Below are positions 1-7,749 of a stretch of DNA of 64,000 nt, piece after piece; position 1 is the first letter of the stretch; each line of letters opens with the position of its first letter. The notes under the pieces were generated by a model. It ran no database searches, was not told the DNA's origin, and was given only the letters and a program-made list of their open reading frames with translations. Made by a program: the position numbers and the translations under genes. This stretch comes from Malaciobacter pacificus (GTDB lineage: Bacteria > Campylobacterota > Campylobacteria > Campylobacterales > Arcobacteraceae): assembly GCF_004214795.1 (NCBI RefSeq), contig NZ_CP035928.1:1116001-1180000 (forward strand), written 5' to 3'.

Positions 1-3000
1 CAAATGATTGGTCTAATAATGTTGATAATATACAATCAAGAGTTTCAAATTTTGAAAATATTAAATTAGGCGATGGCACAGTTATTAGTGGAGATGGAAC
101 TGTATTTGATAATGTTTCATTTCAGTTAAATACAGGAGAAAGCTCTACAACTTATGAAACAACAATTGCTGTATCAGTTTCTCAAAATGATACTGATGGA
201 AGTGAATTATTATCCAATGTAATTGTTGATATTCCAAGTAGTGTTTCATCAGTTAAAGACTTAAACGGAAATGAATTAACAATTATTGATGGAAAAGTTG
301 AGATTCAAGTTAATTCTGGTGAAACTTTAAATATAGTATTAGTATCAAGTGAAGAACTAAGTCCAAGTGAAATAAATTCAATTTCTGGAAGTGTATCTAC
401 AACAGAAACTTCTACAAATGATATTGATATAGCAACTACCGTTGTTGGCCATGACGTTTCAGATATTAATGATAGTGATGATACAGCAAATACAATAGAT
501 GAAAATGTTGCAGATGGAACATACACAGGAGTAACACTAGAAGCAACAGATGCAGATGGAGAAACTGTAACTTACTCATTACCTGATGATGTACCATTTA
601 GTATAGATGAAAATGGAAGAATTGTAACTGATGGTGAAATAGATTATGAAACACAAGATAGTTATACGTTTACAGTAACAGCAACAAGTGCAGATGGAAC
701 ATCAACGACTAAAGATATTACTATAAATGTAAATGATTTAGAAGAAGATTTGACAGCAGATGGCGTTAATATAGATATTAGTGTGGTTAGTTCAAATGTT
801 GAAGTTGTTGAAAACTTATCACCAAGTGTAACAAGACTTGATGATATTGAAAATGTAACTACTTTAGCTATGGATGGTGATAGTACATATGAATTTGATA
901 ATATGAATAGCGCACTATATACATCAAGTAACAATATTAATGATTATGTTGAAGTAAATACTAATTCAAATACAATTGCTACATATAGTGGTGATGATGT
1001 AATAAATGTAGATGGTTCACAAAATAGTGCAATTGATGCCGGAGAAGGAAACAATAGAATAGATATAGATGGAAATTCCCAAGCTATTTATGTTGGTGCA
1101 GGAGATGACTCTATTCGTGTAGGTGGCACTGCAAATAGTGCTATTGATTTACATGATGGGAATAATATTATAGATATAACAAATAATTCTTCTAATATCT
1201 ACTCAGGTTCAGGTAGTGATTCTATTTATGTTGGTGGGACAGTTAATGGATCAATTGGCTCTGGAGCAGGAGATGATACAATAGAGGTTTCAAGAGTAAC
1301 TGGGAATATTGATGCAAATGAAGGAAATGATTCTATAGTTGTAAATAATTATGTTAATGGATCAGTATATTTAGGTGGTGGAGATGATAATTTAAATATT
1401 GATGGTTATGTCAGTGGAAATATTGCAGCAGGTACTGGAAACGATATAGTTGATGTAGATGGTTATGTCAATGGAAGTATAGATTTACAAGATGGAAATG
1501 ATATTTTACATGTTGGAAATTATGTTCAAGGAAATATTTACGGTGCAGAAGGAAATGATATCATTATCCATGATGGTCAAGTGAAAAACTCAATTGATGG
1601 TGGAACTGGTACAGACTCTATTTTACTTAATAATTACACAGCAAATGATTGGTCTAATAATGTTGATAATATACAATCAAGAGTTTCAAATTTTGAAAAT
1701 ATTAAATTAGGCGATGGCACAGTTATTAGTGGAGATGGAACTGTATTTGATAATGTTTCATTTCAGTTAAATACAGGAGAAAGCTCTACAACTTATGAAA
1801 CAACAATTGCTGTATCAGTTTCTCAAAATGATACTGATGGAAGTGAAACTATTACATCAGTTGTAATAAAAGTTGAAAATTTACCAGAAGATGCAGTTAT
1901 AACTCAAAATGGAGTTGAAATCACTCCAGTTGATGGAACATATACTTTAGATACAAGTGATTTAAGTGATGTAAAAATTACTTCATCAACTGAATTAGTT
2001 AGTGATGGTGATGGTGGATTAAAAATCTCAGTTGAAGCAACTTCTACTGAATCAAATGGTGGTGAAGAAGCTATTCAAACAGCAGTATTAGTTGATGGTA
2101 TTGTTGAAGGTATTTATTATGAAACATCATCTGGATTAAGTGGTTATACAGATGAAAATGGTAACTTCAACTTTAGAGCAGGGGATGATGTAATATTTAG
2201 CGTTGGTGGAGTTACACTTGGTACTGCAACAGCTTCAGATATAGCGTCTGGACAAACATTCTTACAAGATATAGCAGATGTTGACAGAACAGATTTAAAT
2301 GATGAATATCTAGAAAATATGGCAGTATTCTTACAATCAATTGATACAGCAGATAGTGGAGATAATATTGTAATAACTCAAGCTATGCATGATGCTTTAG
2401 CAGATGTAAATATTGATTTAACAACTGCAAGTGAAGAAGATATTAAATCTCTAATTGAGTCAATTGGTGGAACTTATGTTGATGAAGATGATGCTATGTC
2501 TCACGTTCAAGAGATGCTTGAAGAGTATGCTGGAATGGAAGCTTCAGAGTTTGATGAAAGAGTTGAAGATGATGAAGATATAATAAGTGCAACTTTAGGA
2601 AAAGAGCCACAAAGCGGTATTGAGTATACAACTAGTTCAGGAATTAGTGGTATTACAGGTGAAGATGGTATATTTGAATATAATGATGGTGATGAAATCA
2701 CATTCATGCAAAATGGAGAAGTTTTATCAACTATAGATTCATCTGCTATTGGAAATGATTCAATGATTACATTTAATGAACTTGAAACATTAAATCAAAC
2801 AGAAATAGACTTTGATGATTTAGAGTTAGACTTTGATAATCTAAGCGAAATTTTAGATAGTGAAGATAATACTGTTTTTGAAAAAGATATTGATGAAGAA
2901 ACTGAATTATCAATAGGAGATATGTTAACAAGTGATGAAGTTGATGAGAGTTTATCAAATCTTTTAGGTGAAACGGAAGAGGATAAAAATATTACTAAAC

Positions 3001-3146
3001 TAGATGAATTAAAAACAGAAGATACTACAAATGAAAGTACCGATTCATCTGGAGAATATTGTCCATTTAAAGTATTAGAAGAGAGTTCAAGTAATTTAAT
3101 TGCAAATATAGAAATTGATGATTCAATACAAACTGATGATAATTAA
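1..3146 (+). CDS. C-terminal part of a giant RTX/cadherin-type adhesin (5' end outside window)
   Basis: The frame is open from base 3 to the TAA at 3144-3146 with no stop, so the visible 1047 codons are only the tail of a larger surface protein. In order: an end-of-array linker (bases 1-206), an Ig-like stretch, a cadherin-like domain (about 470-745, ending TITINVNDLEED), then about eleven acidic Gly/Asp repeats of 18-19 residues (bases about 990-1620) of the form GxGDDxIxV. These look like doubled, degenerate RTX calcium-binding nonapeptides. The linker and Ig-like stretch then recur, followed by two copies of a 'GIYYETSSGLSGYTDENGNF' type module (about 2110 and 2620) and a very acidic tail. 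Such proteins are normally secreted by a type I system and act in adhesion or biofilm formation; that role is inference. A TTG at 750 is an internal Leu, not a start. Confidence 0.85.
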   Translation, partial: NDWSNNVDNIQSRVSNFENIKLGDGTVISGDGTVFDNVSFQLNTGESSTTYETTIAVSVSQNDTDGSELLSNVIVDIPSSVSSVKDLNGNELTIIDGKVEIQVNSGETLNIVLVSSEELSPSEINSISGSVSTTETSTNDIDIATTVVGHDVSDINDSDDTANTIDENVADGTYTGVTLEATDADGETVTYSLPDDVPFSIDENGRIVTDGEIDYETQDSYTFTVTATSADGTSTTKDITINVNDLEEDLTADGVNIDISVVSSNVEVVENLSPSVTRLDDIENVTTLAMDGDSTYEFDNMNSALYTSSNNINDYVEVNTNSNTIATYSGDDVINVDGSQNSAIDAGEGNNRIDIDGNSQAIYVGAGDDSIRVGGTANSAIDLHDGNNIIDITNNSSNIYSGSGSDSIYVGGTVNGSIGSGAGDDTIEVSRVTGNIDANEGNDSIVVNNYVNGSVYLGGGDDNLNIDGYVSGNIAAGTGNDIVDVDGYVNGSIDLQDGNDILHVGNYVQGNIYGAEGNDIIIHDGQVKNSIDGGTGTDSILLNNYTANDWSNNVDNIQSRVSNFENIKLGDGTVISGDGTVFDNVSFQLNTGESSTTYETTIAVSVSQNDTDGSETITSVVIKVENLPEDAVITQNGVEITPVDGTYTLDTSDLSDVKITSSTELVSDGDGGLKISVEATSTESNGGEEAIQTAVLVDGIVEGIYYETSSGLSGYTDENGNFNFRAGDDVIFSVGGVTLGTATASDIASGQTFLQDIADVDRTDLNDEYLENMAVFLQSIDTADSGDNIVITQAMHDALADVNIDLTTASEEDIKSLIESIGGTYVDEDDAMSHVQEMLEEYAGMEASEFDERVEDDEDIISATLGKEPQSGIEYTTSSGISGITGEDGIFEYNDGDEITFMQNGEVLSTIDSSAIGNDSMITFNELETLNQTEIDFDDLELDFDNLSEILDSEDNTVFEKDIDEETELSIGDMLTSDEVDESLSNLLGETEEDKNITKLDELKTEDTTNESTDSSGEYCPFKVLEESSSNLIANIEIDDSIQTDDN
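1642..1847 (+). repeat. Exact in-frame duplicate of bases 1-206 inside the adhesin gene
   Basis: Bases 1642-1847 match bases 1-206 without a difference that I can see, at an offset of 1641 bp (547 codons, in frame). The match ends abruptly after the codons for DTDGSE; beyond it the two copies encode different Ig-like domains. This is the repeat unit of a modular adhesin, kept identical by recent duplication or gene conversion. Confidence 0.9.
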
Positions 3147-3149
3147 ATA

Positions 3150-3175
3150 AAAACCCCACATAAAGTGGGGTTTTT
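3150..3175 (+). terminator. Rho-independent terminator of the adhesin gene
   Basis: Arms AAAACCCCAC (3150-3159) and GTGGGGTTTT (3165-3174) form a perfect 10-bp stem with a 5-nt loop ending in a T-run, 3 bases after the adhesin stop codon. Confidence 0.92.
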
Positions 3176-3200
3176 AAGAAAAAATGAATAATAGTTTATA

Positions 3201-3206
3201 TATAAT
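3201..3206 (+). promoter_or_regulatory. -10 element of the tRNA-Glu promoter
   Basis: A perfect TATAAT sits 11 bases before the first base of the tRNA and just downstream of the adhesin terminator. No clear -35 is visible, as is usual for sigma-70-type promoters in Campylobacterota. Confidence 0.7.
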
Positions 3207-3217
3207 TCTTTTTTTTT

Positions 3218-3293
3218 GACCCTGTCGTCTAGTGGCCAAGGACGTCAGGATTTCCTCCTGAAAACGGATGTTCAAATCATCCCGGGGTCGCCA
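3218..3293 (+). tRNA. tRNA-Glu (anticodon TTC), CCA encoded
   Basis: A full 76-nt cloverleaf can be drawn. Acceptor GACCCTG pairs with CGGGGTC (one T-G pair). The D arm is GTCT...GGAC, anticodon stem TCAGG/CCTGA, variable loop AAAC, T arm GGATG/CATCC with loop TTCAAAT, discriminator G and genomic CCA. The anticodon loop reads A-T-TTC-C-T, which by position gives Glu. Base 37 is C, where tRNA-Glu normally has A. The backbone (GTCTAGTGGCC, AAGGAC) is typical of tRNA-Glu. The flanking region to the right carries an integrase remnant, so this tRNA may have served as an integration site. Confidence 0.88.
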
Positions 3294-3380
3294 TTGATTT
3301 AAAGGGCTCTTGTGAGCTAATTACTATAATCTTGTCAACTATAATATTAATTTAAAAATTAAATTTAACAGTTAAAAACT

Positions 3381-4577
3381 TTATTCAATATCAGGCATCA
3401 ACTCAGGGAATATTTTCATCGCAAAATGTGCATTAAATTTAATTCTAATATCTCCTCTTGGACTATCTGATTGAATGTAGTTTCTCTCTAAAAGTTCTTT
3501 CATAAGTTTTGATGCTGCTGTTTGTTTTGTACCTATGATTTTTTCTACTTCACCTCTTTTTATAGTTCCTTTTATTAGTAGTTCTTTTAAAAGTCTATCT
3601 GTATTCTTAGGTAGAGGCTCTATCCTATACATTTTCTTTTTAGAAAACTCCACATAGTTTTCTATTCTTAAAGATAATTCTTTTATTCCAAGAACTGATT
3701 TCATATAATTAATTTGATCTATTGCAATATCAAGCATAAAATTAACTAATTCATATAAACCTTTATTTGTAAGATTTCCTCTTCCATCATAATCACTAGT
3801 TCTAATTTCATCAGCTTTGGCTAAAAGTGATTTATATTTAGAATTATCCCTTGCAAGTCCTCTTGAGATATTCCATAATCCATATCCCTCAATTCCAATA
3901 AATTTAATCAATGTATCAAGTAATAATCTTGAAGTTCTTCCATTCCCATCTAAAAAAGGGTGTATCCATACAAATCTATGATGAGAAGAAAAAATATTTA
4001 TAATCTTTTTTGCTTTTAATCCATGTTTTATAGATGTATTATATGCATTATTATAATCACTTAGCGTATTCTCTATTTCTTGATATGGTACAGCAATATG
4101 AGAACCAATTTGAACATCCATATTTCTAAGTTCCCCTGGAATCATATTTATATCTTTTTCATCTTTCTTAATCTTTAAAAAAGACTCCATTCCTTCATAA
4201 GTATAAAAGTTTTTATGTATTTGTTTTTGAAATTGTGTATCAAAAGGTGTTTTATCAAAACTTAGTTCTTTTTCCAATTGAATTTGAGTTTGAATATATG
4301 CAAGTGATAAATATTGTAATTGTTTTTCTTTTGTATCTTTTGAGAACTCTTTTTTCATTGCTTTTTCAATATTTATAGGGTGAGTTCCTTCTGATTCTAT
4401 TCTATTTGAATAATAACTATTAGTTACTCTTAGTAAATTTTTAATTTCATCTATTACAACATCATTATAGCCACCTAATAGCTTTGGACTTTCAATACAA
4501 ATATATTCAGCTTTTTCTAAAAGTTCATCACTAAACGATCCATCTAGTTGTATTGGTGCTAATGGTGAAAATTGCAA
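3381..4577 (-). CDS. Fic family protein with C-terminal winged helix
   Basis: A 398-residue protein with the Fic core motif HPFLDGNGRTSR (about residues 205-216), which carries the catalytic His and the nucleotide-binding Gly-Asn-Gly-Arg. Fic enzymes usually transfer AMP from ATP to target hydroxyls. An N-terminal stretch SNRIESEG (about residue 60) resembles the inhibitory S/T-xxx-E-G/N motif of self-regulated Fic proteins, though the residue after Glu is Ser. The C-terminal 70 residues (RLLKELLIKG...GEVEKIIGTKQTAASKLMKELLERNYI) read as a winged helix, so it may also bind DNA. It is a single gene between tRNA-Glu and an integrase remnant, which suggests accessory DNA. Targets are unknown. 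Confidence 0.9.
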   Translation of the reverse strand: MQFSPLAPIQLDGSFSDELLEKAEYICIESPKLLGGYNDVVIDEIKNLLRVTNSYYSNRIESEGTHPINIEKAMKKEFSKDTKEKQLQYLSLAYIQTQIQLEKELSFDKTPFDTQFQKQIHKNFYTYEGMESFLKIKKDEKDINMIPGELRNMDVQIGSHIAVPYQEIENTLSDYNNAYNTSIKHGLKAKKIINIFSSHHRFVWIHPFLDGNGRTSRLLLDTLIKFIGIEGYGLWNISRGLARDNSKYKSLLAKADEIRTSDYDGRGNLTNKGLYELVNFMLDIAIDQINYMKSVLGIKELSLRIENYVEFSKKKMYRIEPLPKNTDRLLKELLIKGTIKRGEVEKIIGTKQTAASKLMKELLERNYIQSDSPRGDIRIKFNAHFAMKIFPELMPDIE

Positions 4578-4639
4578 TATAATTCCTTTTTAATTTACTT
4601 ACTTAAAAGTATAACATATATTGTGAAAAAACAAATAAA

Positions 4640-4745
4640 AAGTGTAACTAATTTTGAAATTATATTTATTTCTATAACATCTATATTATGGTGTTTATAA
4701 GATATTTTATTTGTTTAATTTACTTAGATAAGTGTAACTAATTTT
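4640..4745. repeat. Pair of 16-bp direct repeats upstream of the Fic gene
   Basis: AAGTGTAACTAATTTT occurs at 4640-4655 and 4730-4745, 90 bp apart. The second copy is preceded by TTAATTTACTTA, which also occurs at about 4590 at the Fic start. The repeats may be operator sites for the Fic winged helix or debris from the recombination that truncated the integrase; the sequence does not decide. Confidence 0.55.
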
Positions 4746-4749
4746 AAAA

Positions 4750-4887
4750 CTATAGTTTTTGAATTTTAAATATTGGTGTGCCATTTATAGCTAAATGACT
4801 TGCAAAGGTATGTCTTAGTGAGTGAAATACAATTTTATTTTTTCTATCATTTTTATCAATATCATCATTAAAAAGGTTTTGTATGTA
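4750..4887 (-). pseudogene. Tyrosine recombinase (phage-type integrase) remnant
   Basis: The minus strand encodes about 45 residues ending in FHSLRHTFASHLAINGTP-IFKIQKL and a stop. HxLRHTFAS is the conserved box II of tyrosine recombinases, holding the catalytic H-x-x-R. The frame carries several stops upstream of YIQNLF and ends before the LGH and catalytic Tyr region, so it is a decayed fragment. Together with tRNA-Glu 1.5 kb away it suggests a lost or shrunken integrative element. Confidence 0.82.
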
Positions 4888-4925
4888 CTATTATTCTTAA
4901 AATCTTTCTTAATATTTATTACTAA

Positions 4926-6489
4926 CTTAACTTTCGCACCTAAAACCAAGCAATTTTCCAGTCACATCTCTTAATAGATCAATGATAGCTGTAAAATCCT
5001 CATTTCTATTGACAACTTCTTCAATTTTTGCAATCTCATCTAAAATAGCTAAAAATGCTTGCATAGCTATTGCTAGAGTATGAAGTTCACATTCTAAATC
5101 TTTAAACAATCCACCAATTGTTTTAGGTTCATTGCTGATACGATTTATATAGCTAACAACATTGTATGTAAAAAAAGATAGTGTAATTCTGGCTATCAAA
5201 GCTTCATAGATTCGATTCTCTTCTTTTCCGAATCCAAAGTGTTCACGAAGTTCTTTATACCCTTGTTCTATATCCCATCGTCTTTTATAAATATCTATAA
5301 TCTCTTCATCACTAAGTATAAGATTGGTTGATACGATTGGTATTAAATTCTCTTTTGTTTTTATAAAAACAATTTTTAATTTACCAGCTTTTTTATGTTC
5401 AACTATGGTTGAAAAATACTCAAACTTTATCTTTTTGCCATATTGACCCATCTTGATAGATTTAAGCTTTTTAAATTTGTTATAGATGCCATCAAGGGTC
5501 TTTTTCTCTCCTGTAAAATTCCATATCCTGTCATTGTTTACCATTCTTGAAATGACTTGCAATCCAAGTTCATTCATAGTTTCTATAAATACAGGTTTAG
5601 AATACCAGCTATCTACAAGCAGATAATCTGCATATATACCACTAGCTACTGCTCTTTTAATCATCTCTATAGCAATTTGTGATTTCCCTTTTAAGCTTTC
5701 CAATCTTCGCTTATGTGCATTGGTTCGATGATCAATAATATTTGTAAACTCTTCTATCTTTACCCTTGCATAACTGTTCATAGCAATTGCAAAGTCCAAC
5801 ATAAAATTTGAATAACCATCACTATAGTTTAGTGATACAACATTTACACCTCTGATTTTTCTCTTTGCTTTATTGCTCCAAAGGTTGTCACAACTTCCCT
5901 CTATATTTTTACCAACTTTATCTTCAACAGTATCATCAAGTATAAGAACTCTTACTAGCTTTGAATCTTGCACTTTATGAAGTAGTGATAAGATCTTTAA
6001 AGAACTAAGAGATAATAGTTTTCTCCAATTATAAGAAGTATTGGAAAGTAATCGATAATATACATCTTTTTTGAAACTATCATTACTTTGATCCATAAAG
6101 GTTGATATTTTTTTATTCATAACCAGCATATATACAAAATGTAATACAACCATATGAACAGCAACTCCCTCTTTTTTAGAAAAATTGCTCTTGGTTAAAA
6201 TAGTTTTCATATTTAACAAACGTAATGTTTCATAGATTGGATTTTTTAACTTATCGTTTATAATACCGATGATCTTGGATTCTATCTGCATTCTTACCCT
6301 TTAATATAATAGATATTATAGCTAAAAGTGCCTATTTAAGGGCTTTATTGAGAGTTCAAAATAGAAAAATATCATAGAAAAACAACTAAATTATTTTTAT
6401 GTCAACAAGGATAAGATTATTAACTAAAGGAGTAATGTTTTAGGGAGATTTAGCTACAATTTTAATCAATTTAACGTGCGAAAGTTAAG
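4926..6489 (-). mobile_element. Insertion sequence ISa, copy 1 (IS4-like, 1564 bp), no target duplication
   Basis: The element is bounded by the perfect 14-bp terminal inverted repeat CTTAACTTTCGCAC (4926-4939) and its complement (6476-6489). It has one transposase gene and about 185 bp of non-coding sequence at its promoter end (6292-6476). Length, ends and product are the same as copies at 21617 and 24189. Unlike them its flanks do not match: ATTACTAA on the left, TAAATATG on the right. The left neighbour is an integrase fragment and the right neighbour a GGDEF fragment, so this copy appears to sit on a deletion or recombination junction. Confidence 0.93.
4927..6291 (-). CDS. IS4-like DDE transposase (ISa copy 1)
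   Basis: A 454-residue transposase with the DDE pattern: LILDDTVEDK (about residue 117), LLVDSWYSK (about 226) and the C-terminal YKRRWDIEQGYKELREHFG (about 335-353), which matches the IS4 signature Y-x2-R-x3-E, with Arg at the usual terminal Lys position. The last codons (Cys-Glu-Ser-stop) lie inside the terminal inverted repeat. AAAGGG precedes the ATG by 5 bases and a TATAAT lies upstream inside the element. The protein is identical to the two other copies in this window, which argues for recent spread and an active enzyme. Confidence 0.93.
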   Translation of the reverse strand: MQIESKIIGIINDKLKNPIYETLRLLNMKTILTKSNFSKKEGVAVHMVVLHFVYMLVMNKKISTFMDQSNDSFKKDVYYRLLSNTSYNWRKLLSLSSLKILSLLHKVQDSKLVRVLILDDTVEDKVGKNIEGSCDNLWSNKAKRKIRGVNVVSLNYSDGYSNFMLDFAIAMNSYARVKIEEFTNIIDHRTNAHKRRLESLKGKSQIAIEMIKRAVASGIYADYLLVDSWYSKPVFIETMNELGLQVISRMVNNDRIWNFTGEKKTLDGIYNKFKKLKSIKMGQYGKKIKFEYFSTIVEHKKAGKLKIVFIKTKENLIPIVSTNLILSDEEIIDIYKRRWDIEQGYKELREHFGFGKEENRIYEALIARITLSFFTYNVVSYINRISNEPKTIGGLFKDLECELHTLAIAMQAFLAILDEIAKIEEVVNRNEDFTAIIDLLRDVTGKLLGFRCES

Positions 6490-6490
6490 T

Positions 6491-6628
6491 AAATATGTTA
6501 CTGTTTCTATTGGTGTTAATCATATTTTTGCCAAAAACATTCAAAACCCTGATATATTTTATAAACAAAGTGATGATTTACTATATGAAGCAAAAGAGTT
6601 TGGAAGAAATCAAATTCGACATAATTAA
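6491..6628 (+). pseudogene. C-terminal fragment of a GGDEF diguanylate cyclase
   Basis: Directly after ISa copy 1 the plus strand reads KYVTVSIGVN...DDLLYEAKEFGRNQIRHN and a stop. This is the final 45 residues of a GGDEF domain (the VSIGV strand and the AD-x-LYEAK-x-GRN helix). The GGDEF signature itself and everything before it are missing. There is no start codon or ribosome site, so this is a severed gene tail. Confidence 0.85.
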
Positions 6629-6714
6629 AAAATTATATTTGATATTATATTCATTCGATTTTTAGCTTCTATTAGATAATATATATACACTTAAGATTAA
6701 TTTATGGATAAATA

Positions 6715-7749
6715 ATGACTGTTAAAATAGACTTACCAAATAATAATTCATATGATATATTTATTGAAGAACTAAAAGAGTTATACTTTGATACAAAAGT
6801 AGTTGTTGTAACTAACCCAACAGTTAGTGGATTTCATTTAGATTATTTAAAATCTAAATTAGACGCAAAAGAGTTTAGTATTGTTACTATTCCTGATGGT
6901 GAAGAGTATAAAAATATGCAAACAATTGATATGATACTAGAACACTGTTTCGAGCATAGACTAGATAGAAAGTCTTTACTTATTGCATTTGGTGGTGGTG
7001 TTATTGGAGATATGACAGGTTTTGCTGCTTCAATTTATCAAAGGGGAATTAACTTTGTTCAAATCCCTACAACACTACTTTCTCAAGTTGATGCAAGTGT
7101 TGGTGGTAAAACTGGAATCAATAATAAATTTGGAAAAAATCTTATTGGTGCTTTTCATCAGCCACAAGCTGTTTATATTGACCCATTTATGTTAAAAACT
7201 CTTCCAAAAAGAGAGTTTGGTGCAGGTGTTGCTGAGATTGTTAAGATGGCTGTAACTTTTAATAAAGATTTCTTTGAGTGGTTAGAACAGAATGATTTAA
7301 ATGTTGAAGAAAATGTTCAAATAGCAATTGCAAAATCAGTTGAAACAAAAGCCTACGTTGTATCACAAGATGAAAAAGAACATGGAATTAGAGCTGCATT
7401 AAACTATGGACATACGTTTGGTCATGTTGTAGAAAATGAAACAAATTATGACACATATTTACATGGTGAAGCTGTTGGTATTGGTATGATGATGGCAAAT
7501 GCACTTGCTGTTAAACTTGGTCTTATGACAAGTGATGAAGAGAATAGGGTAAAAGTATTATTAGAAAAATATGATATACCAACAACTTATAAAATTAAAG
7601 ATGTTGAAGATTTCTATGAACATTTTTTCTTAGATAAAAAATCACTTGATAACAAAATCAAATTTATTTTACCTATAGGTATTGGTGATTGTAAAATCAC
7701 TGATGAAGTTTCAAAAGATGATGTTATTGAAATATTAAAAGGGTTCTAA
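6715..7749 (+). CDS. aroB: 3-dehydroquinate synthase
   Basis: A 344-residue enzyme of the shikimate pathway that converts DAHP to 3-dehydroquinate using NAD and a divalent metal. Visible family signatures: GGGVIGDMTGFAAS, the PTTLLSQVDASVGGKTGIN loop, NLIGAFHQP, and the metal-binding region with NYGHTFGHVVE and HGEAVGIGM. Length is normal for AroB. It begins an operon-like run in which the next gene starts directly after the AroB stop codon. Confidence 0.97.
   Translation: MTVKIDLPNNNSYDIFIEELKELYFDTKVVVVTNPTVSGFHLDYLKSKLDAKEFSIVTIPDGEEYKNMQTIDMILEHCFEHRLDRKSLLIAFGGGVIGDMTGFAASIYQRGINFVQIPTTLLSQVDASVGGKTGINNKFGKNLIGAFHQPQAVYIDPFMLKTLPKREFGAGVAEIVKMAVTFNKDFFEWLEQNDLNVEENVQIAIAKSVETKAYVVSQDEKEHGIRAALNYGHTFGHVVENETNYDTYLHGEAVGIGMMMANALAVKLGLMTSDEENRVKVLLEKYDIPTTYKIKDVEDFYEHFFLDKKSLDNKIKFILPIGIGDCKITDEVSKDDVIEILKGF

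Noticed and set aside
750-3146. Adhesin gene starting at TTG 750
   Set aside because: The same frame is open and domain-like back to the window start; no ribosome site precedes the TTG, which lies in the loop after a cadherin-like domain.
3294-3330. Second tRNA or small RNA after tRNA-Glu
   Set aside because: Only a 4-bp GCTC/GAGC stem is visible; no cloverleaf or terminator structure.
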